Source: Aselliscus stoliczkanus
Taxonomy: Eukaryota > Chordata > Mammalia > Chiroptera > Hipposideridae
Direction: 5' to 3'
Length of the DNA stretch: 64,000 nucleotides
Assembly (NCBI GenBank): GCA_033961575.1
Contig: CM066732.1
Coordinates: 66,254,687-66,318,686, forward strand
The notes below the pieces were generated by a model that was not told where the DNA came from, ran no database searches, and worked only from the letters and a program-made list of their open reading frames with translations. The translations under genes were made by a program, and so were the position numbers. This document shows, piece by piece, positions 34,445 to 44,890 of the stretch. The first letter of the stretch is position 1; the number at the start of each line of letters is the position of its first letter.

Positions 34445-36335
34445 GAAGTAGAAAAGGGAGACGTTAGGAAGAATAAGATGTGCTTGTTTTCTTAATGATA
34501 CACAAAATATTGTTTACTGAGGGTGTCATAGTTGGACACCAAAGAGTTGGTTGAATTTTATATTGAATTTGAATATCAATATCAAGGAAATTTCTTGCAT
34601 GGGAAAAAAAAATCAATATTTTCCTTTTGTATCCTTTTTTTGTTATGAGGACTGGCACAAAGTGGGAAGATGCCGCTGAGCCTGGATAGTTGGGATAGCT
34701 CAATTTCTGAACTTTGGGAAACTATCTGAATTTAGATCAGGCCATGACTTGGACTGAATTACATGGCAAGGAACTAATTATTTAAAGACATTAAAATCAT
34801 TCAATGATTTTCTTTGCTAATCATCAGGTTTACTCCAATTGCCTTGTAAGTTACTCAGCTATTCCCCAAAGTGATCCATGACATACATGTCACGTGTTTC
34901 CAATTAGCTATACTGGCTGTATGCTCTTTGATGTCAGGAAATCTGCTTTGTCTTTGAACAACATGCTGTTAGAACTGCCAGCACCTTTCTTCCTTGCTGC
35001 TCCAATGTCAGTGCCAGATAACACTGACCAATAATGGCACTCTTTTCCATGGATTCCTTCTCAACCTTAGAATCCTCACCATGCTAAGAAATTTCTGTGA
35101 ATTTTATTATAATTCACTTATAAATTGAAAACTCTGTAATTTCTGGTCCAAATGATAATGATGGATAACAACTAACATCTGCAATATTCTTTAAAAAATA
35201 GCAACCTTTTAAAATATTTGTTTGTTTTTTTGAGTCTCAAAATAGCCTTGTGATATATAAAAAGAAATTTGTATTATATTAGTATGAGTGAAGTTAAGGG
35301 AGGTTGTTCAAGTTCTGGTGAGTAGCAAGTTGCAAAAACAATTCAAGGTCCCTTTATTCTACAAAGGAAACTCCCTCCCCCCACCCCTAAATAAGATCCA
35401 ATTTAATACAGATGAAACCATGATATTCTTTGTATATTTCCTTTATGGTATTAACAATAGTCTTAATTATTTTATGAAGTTTTTCACTGATTGAATGTTC
35501 ATCTCCAAACATCCCTAAGACAGAGCCCTTGTCAAAATGAATGATATTTGTAAATTTTGACCTATAACAAAGATGTTTACATAGATTTCAGTGACCCAAA
35601 ACTACAGGATCTTTCTAACCCACCAAGCCATTTATACCTAGCAGGAATCTTAACTTGAAACCAAGAGGGCTTTCCTCAATTCTCTGTGGAGAAGGCTGCG
35701 TGCTGTGGCCAACACAGGGTGTTAAAGGACATGGTTGTGACACATTAGACATGTACAACTGTGACTTGGCAGAGGCCAGCCTGTGTCTGCAGTGCTGGAA
35801 ATAGATGACTTGGCAGCAGCAGTGACAGAAGGTGGCAGCTTCAGCACAGGCAGGAAGAGTTGCAGAGTGGCTTGGGGGACAATGCAATTGAGGAGCCACA
35901 GCAAATTAAAAGGGAAATAGTACATGCCACAGGGCAGCCAAGAGTGTGTTCGTGTGTCTGAGCAACATGCCCAAAATACCTCACTTTTCTCAAAATGATG
36001 TGACTTTGGAAGCCTAGATTGGAAATAACTGAATTGATTTAAATTTTCTACTGAGTTTTATTTTTTTGAACATGGTACCCTAAGAAAACACATGCAACCA
36101 ACTGACTGTTTTGATTGAATTGACAAAAGAAACCTAATAAAAATCATATTAAAGATGAATAAAGCTAATGGTTTCATTTAACTGATACATCCCTCAGTCA
36201 AAATGGTCATTCTGGTGATGTGTCCTTTCTTCAGCTCTAAGCTGAAGAAACATAATAGATCTCGATAGATTTCCATTTATTAATTCACATTATTAGTGAA
36301 TAATAATGAGAACCTATCGGCCCTTTGTAGGTTTG
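34445..36335. other. Stretch with no recognised repeat
   Basis: 35610-35960 is richer in GC and carries overlapping minus-strand frames of 67-94 codons without a recognisable domain. No named repeat was recognised. Confidence 0.4.
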
Positions 36336-36880
36336 GTGAGTAGAGTCATGACAAGACAGAAATGATGCCTGTTCTCATAAACTTTACATTCTAGTGCAGA
36401 ACCAAGAAAACAAATAAACAAATTAGCTCATTTCAGGGAAGGATAAGTACAAAGCAAAAATAAAATTGGATGGAATGTTAGTGACTGGGAGTTGAGGTAT
36501 CTAGTTTGCATTGGGTTTGGTGACAGGATATTTGAATTGGACCTAAATAATGCAACAGAGCCAGACAAACAAAAATCTGGGGGAGATTTATTCTGGGAAG
36601 GAGGACCAAGTGCAAAGGCTGAAAGACAGAACAAGACTGGCAGGCTCAAGAAAGACAAGAGAGGTCAGTGTGGCTGGGATTTTGTGACAGAGAATGGAAA
36701 GGGATCAGGTTATAAAGAGAGTCAGGGGAAGTTTATATGAGAATTCAGAGTTAATAATAGGATAGTATAGATCTCATCCTGAGTGTGATGGGAAGCCATC
36801 AAAGGATTTGAAGCAGGGGAATGATGTGATTTTATTAGTTACTTTGTGTGGAGCCTGGATCTAGGAAGAAATGTACAGTA
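36336..36880 (+). repeat. Ancient mammalian interspersed repeat, family unassigned
   Basis: It carries 'gcctgttctcataaacttta', 'gaaaacaaataaacaaatta', 'ggaccaagtgcaaaggctga', 'gtcagtgtggctgggatttt' and 'gatgggaagccatcaaagga...aagcaggggaatgatgtgat'. I recognise this order as a mammalian-wide repeat, and 7041-7600 is a second copy. I cannot name the class. The 82-codon frame over it is incidental. Confidence 0.5.
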
Positions 36881-38084
36881 ATTACATTAAAAGAAAACAA
36901 ACTAGTATATCTCTAGAGTCCAACACTGAGGGCTGTATAATTTATATTATTTTTTGTGAAAATTATTACATTTATTCATTAATGTCAAGAGTTTGACAAT
37001 ATTACATAGTAATATTGAGAAAAAGAAAATTACTGTTATAATTTATGATTTCAACATCAGTTTCATTTATAATTATTATGCTACAAAATCCAATTGTAAG
37101 AGAATATTTATAATAATGATAAAAGTAATTATTATGCCATTTATTTTTAAGATAATTAAGACTATTATTTTTTTGAATTGAAGATATGTGCAAAATCAGC
37201 AATTTATTTTTTTATTACCAGTCATTGACAAGAGAAAGCCAGTACTGCCTTCAATAAATCTATTGTATTTGTGATAAATCCAAGTGAAGGTCATTAAGTT
37301 TTCAATAATGTAATTTATAAATTATGAGTTTCTCTATATTTTAAAAGCTTGAATAATTTGATCCATCAATTGATACACCTATTTTTTTCAATGTGAAATA
37401 AATAGACCAATAGCTACTAGGTTAGAAAATTCTAGTTTTAGTATTTTTTTTCTACAAGTGTAGATGAATGACCACTTGTAATACACAGAATATTTCAGTT
37501 CCATTCCCTATCCTAATAGAACCAATAATAATTCTTTGCTCATAACTGTAACTCAATAAATTAATACAGTTAATACTTTAAGTAAAATTATATTCTAATT
37601 TTCCTTTTTGTAGACACACCGAAGACACATAAATCATTCTTCTTTAGGTAACAGTACAAATTCAGGAGAGTCATTTCCATAAGAGTAAAATTCTAGAATC
37701 CTAAAAAATCATTTATTAAGAGGCAAGTACTGCTTCCTATTATCTTTCAAATATAGGAAACAACTTTGTAAATTTGCCAGTGTTTCTTAGAATTGCCTTC
37801 ATATCTGAATAATAGTTCACTGGGATACCTTGGGGCAAAAAAAAAAAAAACTGATAAAAAAAATGGGAGTCATACATTTTAATGTTAACTATTTTACAGT
37901 ATTTTAAAGTGAAATCATATGATCTAGAAGCCATTTAAATCAACTTCCTGCCTTCAAGTGTGAGTACTTTTAAAATTGAACTTGAGTGTTTGTAATATCA
38001 AAGTATTATTTAACAACCTGTAAGTCATAAGGAGAGAGATAACCAAGGTAAGAAAAAAAATGTATTTTAATGTTTAGTATTTCA
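36881..38084. other. Very AT-rich stretch, nothing recognised
   Basis: Long runs of A and T occur, with mirrored open frames around 37000-37200 that encode only I/N/Y/K-rich peptides. No gene. Confidence 0.45.
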
Positions 38085-38175
38085 AACAATACAAAGAAAC
38101 AGACATTATTGTCCCCATTTTATAGATAAGAAAAATAAGACTCCAATGGCTAAAATACAAGTTAAGAAGCCCTGG
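38085..38175 (-). mobile_element. Short MIR fragment
   Basis: 'attattgtccccattttata' followed by 'gataagaaaaataagactcc' is the antisense of the conserved MIR 3' core. Only this part is recognisable. Confidence 0.5.
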
Positions 38176-38200
38176 TTGATTTAGTCCTAAAGCTTCATGG

Positions 38201-38435
38201 TACTTCCTGAAGCATAATTGTGCCCTTTTGCCAATTGCATACTTATCTATTAAAAGAAATCCTCAGCTATATTTAAATAACATTTATATATTTATATATT
38301 TAAATAACATTTATATTTAAATAACAGCTATATTTAAATAACATTTATACTTCCTGAAGCATAATTGTGCCCTTTTGCCAACTGCATACTTATCTACTAA
38401 AAGAAATCCTCAGCTATATTTAAATAACATTTATA
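38201..38435 (+). repeat. Local tandem duplication (2 x ~88 bp)
   Basis: 38201-38287 (from 'tacttcctgaagcataattg' through 'ctcagctatatttaaataac') recurs at 38348-38435 with about two substitutions. The 60 bp between consist of extra rounds of 'atatttaaataacattta'. The repeat offset is 147 bp. Confidence 0.9.
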
Positions 38436-39065
38436 TTTTGGTTTATATTTAAAATGCTTTTATTATACATGTTACAACTGAAGTTGTACATCATATAGGT
38501 TAGAAATAAGGGAAATGTACTATTTAATAAGATAACATAGTTTTTTAATAGGCTTCTACTATAAAATCAGGTTGTATAAAAAACTGTGGTATTCAGACAT
38601 TATTTTTCACTAAGAAATAAAAGAAAAGTAATTTTAGTGTAGTTTGCTAATATAATTGTATAGGGTGTTGAAAAATGAATTACTTCATTAAAATATGCAT
38701 CACGTCATGTTAATGGTACAATCTTTTTAGTGTTTTCCGTAAATCCTCCAGGAAGAGATGGAAAGAGATGTATGTCCAAACTAGGGGGAACTATTACAGT
38801 CCATATACTTATTCAATTCACATTCAGATCCTTTCAAATCATTTCCAACCAATTTTTTCATGCTAATTTCTTTCAGGAATCCTCTGCTCCAGTGCAATTA
38901 TATGGTTTGAATTCTTTTTTTTATCTGCCCCATACACTGCTCATCTCCTATTTGCCTACCTAAAGCCTGCCTACCCTTTGGATACATGTCACACCTGTCA
39001 CTGCCCTAACCAGCATGCATTTATTTCATCATAAGCGTTTCCCCCTCTGTAATTCGAGAGCATTC
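38436..39065. other. Stretch with no recognised repeat
   Basis: No gene or named repeat was recognised. Confidence 0.4.
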
Positions 39066-39078
39066 AAAATCATGTTGG

Positions 39079-39182
39079 GGGCCAGTCAAGTGGCGCAGTG
39101 GTTAAGAGCTGGCTTGGGACGCCAGCGGCCCCGGTTCGGATCCCACATATGAGGGCCAGTGACACTACCCTCTAAAAAAAAA
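39079..39182 (+). mobile_element. Short head-only SINE
   Basis: It starts GGGCCAGTCAAGTGGCGCAG, contains A-box-like 'gtggcgcagtggttaagagc' and B-box-like 'ggttcggatccc', ends 'gacactaccctct' and passes straight into poly(A). The target duplication AAAATCATGTTGG (39066-39078) versus AAAATCGTGTTGG (39183-39195) frames it. Confidence 0.9.
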
Positions 39183-39424
39183 AAAATCGTGTTGGTACTT
39201 ACATACATTTTGACTACTTAGCATATTTTAATATTACAAAATGAAAGCAGTTATATAATTATAATTTTTATACACACATATAGAATTCTATTTTTCTATA
39301 TTTTCTTCACTAAATATTTCTCTAAATATAGATATATACAAATTTCTTAGTCCCTCTCTATATTTTTCAATTATTCTTTATATTTCTGTATATTATCTTA
39401 ATTTCACTGAATATAAGAATTCTT

Positions 39425-39512
39425 GTTTGTTTTGTTCACTGACATATTCCCAGGGAATAAACAGTGCCAGACATAAATATGGGGCTCAGGTAATATTTGT
39501 TGGATCTCTACT
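39425..39512 (+). mobile_element. L2 LINE 3' end
   Basis: 'gttcactgacatattcccag', 'aacagtgccagacataaata' and 'ggtaatatttgttggatc' match the last ~85 bp of L2. Confidence 0.7.
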
Positions 39513-39614
39513 TCACAGCTATGTTAAGCCAAAAGGCAGAAAAGGAAATCTTAGTCAATTCTAAACAAACCTAAGATTTGAGGTTGCTAATTCAGTATTC
39601 CCAGCAATTTCTCA

Positions 39615-40030
39615 TTTTTTTTTATTATTATTAATTTCAGGTATACAAAACAGCATAGCGATTAGACATTTATATACCTCACAAAGTAATAACCCCAATA
39701 AGTCTATTACACATCTGACACTACAGAGTTATTACTATATTTTTGACTATATTCCCTATGCTGTACTATATATCTCCTTGACTATTTTTTTTAAATTATA
39801 GCTCACATTCAATACTATTTTATATTAGTTTCAGGTGTACAGTGTAGTGGTTAGACATTCATATAATTTATGAAGTGACCCTCCTGATATAGTACTCATC
39901 TGAGATTATACATAGTTTTTATAATATTATTGACTGTATTCCCTATTCTGTACTTTACCTCCCTGTGACCTTTTGTATCTGCCAATTTATACTCCTTAAT
40001 CCCTTCACCTTTCTCACCCAATTTTCTCGT
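39615..40030 (-). mobile_element. Two L1 3' UTR segments in tandem
   Basis: On the plus strand 'tttcaggtatacaaaacagc...ttagacatttatatacctca' at 39640-39690 is echoed by 'tttcaggtgtacagtgtagt...ttagacattcatataattta' at 39829-39880. Each is followed by a version of 'tattgactatattccctatg...tgtact'. Both are antisense L1 3' UTR segments of the same type, so either two insertions or a duplicated 3' UTR module is present. Confidence 0.7.
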
Positions 40031-41130
40031 TCTTTTTTTTCCTCAGGTTGTAGGAACCTATGCAATATAGGGAAAGTTGTATTGTAGGAGGTTCTTCATT
40101 TATTTATAATTCACTGCTTTGTGCATCATCATACTTTCATGATTATTCTTAACTGGATCTGCCAAGATGTTCAGTCTCCAAAACGCTGTGTACCAAGTTG
40201 GTCGGGGCACTGTGCATCTACTCATTTGTCCTCAAGGATGGTTTGAATTTCCCATTCTTCTCTCAGTCACACAATGGCCTACTTTGGGGGGTATAAAAAC
40301 ACCTCTGTGCCCTCCAATTCTAAGGATTCCCGGCAATTTTCTTATGAAGACTCAGCCACATGATCTCCCTACCTAAACTGTGTTAGTAGCTAAGAGCTGC
40401 AGATACTGTCTACTGCAACTTCTCACCTCCTGTCTTTTTGTTAAAACTGCCATCTCTCTCCTGAGGCTCTAAGTCATTTCCCTCACTCTACTTCCTCTTA
40501 CCTGTAGTTTCAGAGCTAGACCCTAAAGAGAAGGACCAGAATGAATAGCTTCCATGTTGGAATTAGGAGCCATACATTAAGTAAGCTTTTTTACATCCTG
40601 AGCCCACTGCAACCATAACTTCAATTGTAGTTGCAGGATATGAAGTACTGGCATGAATGTAAGGGTGTGCAACTGACAGTTTTCTTCCATAACTGATGTT
40701 TTCTTAATTGATAACACACTATCATCCCAATGTTATTTCCTCAATATAGAGTTCTGCCACTGTTTCTTATTTAAAATTATAGATAGAACAAAATAATCTT
40801 TCCAGTGCTTGGAAAGAATAATAGACAAAGAAATGATTGAGATCGTCACGTGGTTAGCAGTCTGCAATCTCTACCACAGGTGGTGTTGCGGACATCACAT
40901 GCCCTGAACCTTGGATCCAACACCGAAACACCACCCAGTTGTCTTTGTCATTACCTTCAGGCCTGGGGTCTTGTGCTCTGGTGTTAAACCCAGAGAAATC
41001 TTACAATATTATATCGCAAAATTCCTCATGCTCTGCTTTTACTCATTCCATAATCCCTTCTTAGCAAATTAGTCCCCTTCTATAATATAAGATCACAGGG
41101 CTAGTGATTGGAAGAGAATCTATGCTTCTT
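40031..41130. other. Stretch with no recognised repeat
   Basis: 40840-41000 is less AT-rich, but I could not match it to any gene or repeat. Confidence 0.4.
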
Positions 41131-42413
41131 TTGGGTTGTCCAGAAAGTCATGACGCATGTTTGCAACAAATGGCACTAGTTCATTTTTGGAAGTACTAGA
41201 ATCATTCGCAGCTAAATTATTGCTATGTCATTTAACAGCTGACAGTTCTAGCTTCATTCTAAAAAAAATTGAGCGATTTGGTGGAGTTTTGGAGATTTTA
41301 CAAGTTGAAGATGGAAAACCAAACTGTGCATTTTTGCCATGTTTTACTGTTTTACTTCCATAAAGGGAAGAATGCGTATCAAGCTTGTGAAAAGTTGCAT
41401 AAAGTTTACAGTGACAATGCTCTACAAGAACGTCAGTGCCAACGATGGTTCATGAAATTCCGTGCCAGTGATTTTGATCTCAATGACGCTCCTCGGTCAC
41501 GGAGGCCCACCAAGGCTGATGACAACAAAATAAAGAAACTGATCGAGTCAAATACAGGTAACATGACACGAGAGATTGCAGAAACATTGAACATCCATCA
41601 TTCAAGCATTCATGACCACCTGAAAAAGCTGGGATATGTAAGCAAGCTCGGTATTTGGGTTCTGCATGAACTCAAAGAAGTTCATTTGACGGCGCATATA
41701 AACATCTACAATATGCTCATTAAACGTGAGGAAAATGATCTTTTTTTTGAAGCGACTGATAACTGGTGATGAGAAGTGGATTGTTTACAACAATGTGGTG
41801 TGCAAATGGTCTTGGTCCCAACGCGATGATTTGCCTCAAATGACATTGAAAGCAGACATTCATCAAAGGAAGATTAAGCTCCCAGTGTGGTGGGATTTTA
41901 AAGGTATCATATTTTTTGAGCTCCTACCAAGGAACCAAACAATCAATTTGAATGTGTACTATGGGCAATTGGACAGTTTGAATGAATCCATCATCCAGAA
42001 ACGTCCAGAGCTTGTTAATTGTAAAGGAGTTGTGTTCCATCTCAACAGTGCGAGACCACACACAAGTTTGACCATGTCAAAAATTATTGGATGAGATATG
42101 TTGCCACACCCACCATACTTGCCTGGCCTTGCTCCATCAGACTTCCGCTTGTTCCACTCTCTTCAAAACTCCGAGCATGGTATAACGTTCAATTCAGATG
42201 AGGCTGAAAATCAGCACCTTGTTCAGTTTTTCGCAAATAAAGACAGGTCCTTCTATGAACGAGGATTTATGAAGCTGACTGAAAGGTGGCAAAAGGTTAT
42301 CGAACAAAACGAGAAACATATCATTGATTGATCTTTGATCTTTGTTCTTCGTATAAATAAATGACTTTTGAAAAACATAGCCAAAATACGTCACCACTTT
42401 TCTAACAACCCAA
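41131..42413 (+). mobile_element. Mariner DNA transposon, nearly full length
   Basis: The element is about 1.28 kb. The left end is TTGGGTTGTCCAGAAAGTCA and the reverse complement of the right end is TTGGGTTGTTAGAAAAGTGG, typical mariner terminal inverted repeats of ~28 bp. It is followed by TA at 42414-42415; the dinucleotide before it is TT, so the left target copy has mutated or the border is off by a base. A ~180-bp leader precedes one transposase reading frame that is now broken. Sequence ends and protein match the copy at 63114 and the MITE at 16515. Confidence 0.95.
41311..42331 (+). pseudogene. Mariner transposase, inactivated
   Basis: In life this would be the ~340-residue DD34D transposase that binds the inverted repeats and cuts and pastes the element at TA sites. 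The start is MENQTVHFCHV at 41311. The N-terminal helix-turn-helix part has ERQCQRWFMKF, the second helix-turn-helix AETLNIHHSSIHDHLKKLG, and the linker WVLHEL matches the mariner WVPHEL motif. Breaks: a frameshift in the T-run near 41741-41748; the first catalytic Asp survives in TGDEKW (41768-41770); the second is Asn in FHLNSARPH (42044-42046); a stop (TGA for Trp) lies at 42092-42094; the third Asp is present in APSDF (42140-42142). Only 31 residues separate the second and third positions instead of 34, so about three codons are missing or the family differs. The C-terminus RWQKVIEQNEKHI is typical. Confidence 0.93.
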
Positions 42414-42415
42414 TA

Positions 42416-42900
42416 ACTTCTAAGCCAAATAGCCTCCACCTAAAGCCAATATCCCATTTTCTGGAGGTTCCTCTGCTCCATGAATTTGTCCTTTCCCCAT
42501 GCAGTTCCATCACATTTACTGGGCTCTGATTTTAAGGACACATCTTGTGAAATCCCAATAGGAGCCAATCAGGCCCCTTACTATTCAACTGCCACCTAAC
42601 TTTTTCTTTATTGCTGTGATTCCTTTGTCCACAGTATTTAAACCCTATCAGCATTAAAACAGATATTGTTTCATCTCCTCAGATATGATGCCCCTTTCCA
42701 AAGACACTCTCAGCAGCAGTCTAGAAAACTTCACGAGCTCCTGAGTCATAGTGGTTTCTTCTTTGTGATGACTTTGTACTGTGACAACTAGCTAGGTTGA
42801 AACTATGTTTCCCAGAATCCATTGCTTCTTATGGTTTTAGATAGGATTGGCCTGGTGATATTTTTTTCATGAGTTTTAGAAGGAAGAAGTAAAACACCAG
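42416..42900. repeat. Possible LTR or other old repeat
   Basis: It contains a TATA-like 'tatttaaacc' at 42639-42648 and 'actatgtttcccagaatcca' at 42803-42822, phrases often seen in old LTR or DNA-repeat ends. I could not assign it. Confidence 0.25.
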
Positions 42901-44284
42901 CCATGGGCATACAAAATGACAAATTTAGGAGCACAAATCTCTATTTTATAAATAATAATAATAAAATGTATTGAGAATGAACAATAGTCACCAGTAATGG
43001 AATAACAAAAGCAGTGTCACATAAACGAATAGGATAAAATTGTGTTACACATATTTAAAAAGATAGTGCAATATACAAGTGGATTATAATACAGTTTCAA
43101 GTATCTTTAAAATCACTTTATATTTAACAATACAAATTCTGATAGTTTTGCTATGAAGAAGTAAAAAAGATCTTCATGATTTTGAGTTTATGATATCACT
43201 GGGAAACCACCCGTATGTCAGTTGAAGATATTATCATGATATTTCAAAATATGTATTCAGCACAGAAATTATATGAGAAACTTTTCCCTTCAAAGCTAGT
43301 AAACATTAGTCACTGTACAGCTCTTCATCCAGTACTCTAAAAAAGATATATAATCAGTGTCCATGAGTTGATAATATTTGCTATTTTCATCCATACTCAA
43401 CAAAACATCACAGATATATTGTTTGCCATCAGTTCTCACTGAGATCTAAGGTCCTGAGTAGAGTTGGAGTCAGATGCACATTTACATTTTGAAAAAGATA
43501 CCCTGCTATAGAACTGACAACTAAGGGTGCTCCACAAGTGCCAACCCCTGCTCTGATCTTGATGGACCTTTTTCAGTCTACACCACAGCTCATAAATTAA
43601 GAATTTAACCAGATTAAAAAAATTATCATTCATCTTGGCTTCCATTGATATCGACATCAATAAAATATTCAACATTTCTCATTTACAAATGTGTATACAT
43701 GCAAAACTGAATCATATTCTGTTTAAAAGTAACTTAACTAAACTATAAAATGAAATGTTTCTCATCTCATCCTCAGTTGATGTTATTCTTCCTCATTGAA
43801 TACCATTCATGTTATGCAACATCCAACAGTGACATGTGATAGAGAATTTTTGTTAATAGAGGTCCCTGCTTTGCTTCTAAGAATGTTGGTCCTGAACTGC
43901 TGGTTTAATTACCTTCTCAGCAACCTGTGACATGTATCTATTCATTTTTAAAATAAATAATTATCTTTTATATTTTGTCTAAATTTCATTATTCTTCCAC
44001 CCACCCCAATAGTACAGTGATATTATTTAGTGATAAAATTGAATAATTCTCTATGATAAACCTCACTTTACATACATAGTAGGAAAAAACTCAGATGACT
44101 AATCAGAAGTCACATATAGAAAATGATAGAGTTTTAATGGATTTTCAGTTTCATAAAGAAATTATATTTGACACTATGAGTGAATAACTGTTGGCTTCCA
44201 GCCTAATAAAATCTAATGGTTAGATGTACATTCATTTTCATTATTTCCTTTTCAAGTACATGTGCAAAATAATCACCACATAGC
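42901..44284. other. AT-rich stretch, nothing recognised
   Basis: The minus frame of 79 codons at 43436-43675 has no recognisable domain. Confidence 0.45.
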
Positions 44285-44890
44285 TACTTGGGCCAGTGTT
44301 GGGAGACAATTTTCCATGGGTGTCTCAAATTTCTGCATGCCTTCCAAACAAAGGCATTGACAGTTTTTGTTCTGGACTCTCTTTTCATGGATATTTGTGG
44401 AGGGCCCCAATTCTGGCTAACAGTTGGGCTCCGTGTTACCTTTCAACTTCACGTCTCCCAGGGATGAAATGTTCAATATGGTATCCACGCTCACAGTCTG
44501 CTACCTAACTGATTCTCTGGAACACCTGGGACTAGCCACTCACTCTGTCTCCATATGGCCTCTTCACATATCTAGCTTGAGCCTCTTCACAGCATGGGCT
44601 TCTTCACACCAGAGTGATCTCTGGGTAGTCGGGCTTCTTAGTCGGTGGTGGTTCCTTTTCCTCCTTCTGTCTACCTCAAGTAAACCTCCCAAAGAGGCCA
44701 GGGTGGAGGTTGTAAAACTCTCATGACCTAACAGCCCTGAACATCCCAGAATCCTGGAAGTTCACAGCTTTCTACTGGTCAAGCAAGTGACTAAGTCCAT
44801 TCTAATATACCGGAAAGGGAATGAGTCCTCACCTCTTAATAGGAGGAGAAGCAAAACATTTGTAGCCATCTTTACTCACCCACACCCACA
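44285..44890 (-). repeat. LTR-like old repeat (probable ERVL class)
   Basis: 'tctccatatggcctcttcac', 'agcttgagcctcttcacagc', 'atgggcttcttcaca', 'ctcatgacctaacagccctg' and 'ctactggtcaagcaagtgac' follow the order of an antisense mammalian LTR. 'cctcacctcttaataggagg' supports this. Borders are unclear and the frames within it are incidental. Confidence 0.5.

Noticed and set aside
35615..35925. GC-richer segment with Cys-rich minus frames
   Set aside because: No domain, no splice-bounded structure and no repeat match. It was left as unassigned DNA.
40840..41000. Possible exon in a less AT-rich segment
   Set aside because: No open frame of note is bounded by splice signals, and nothing was recognised in translation.
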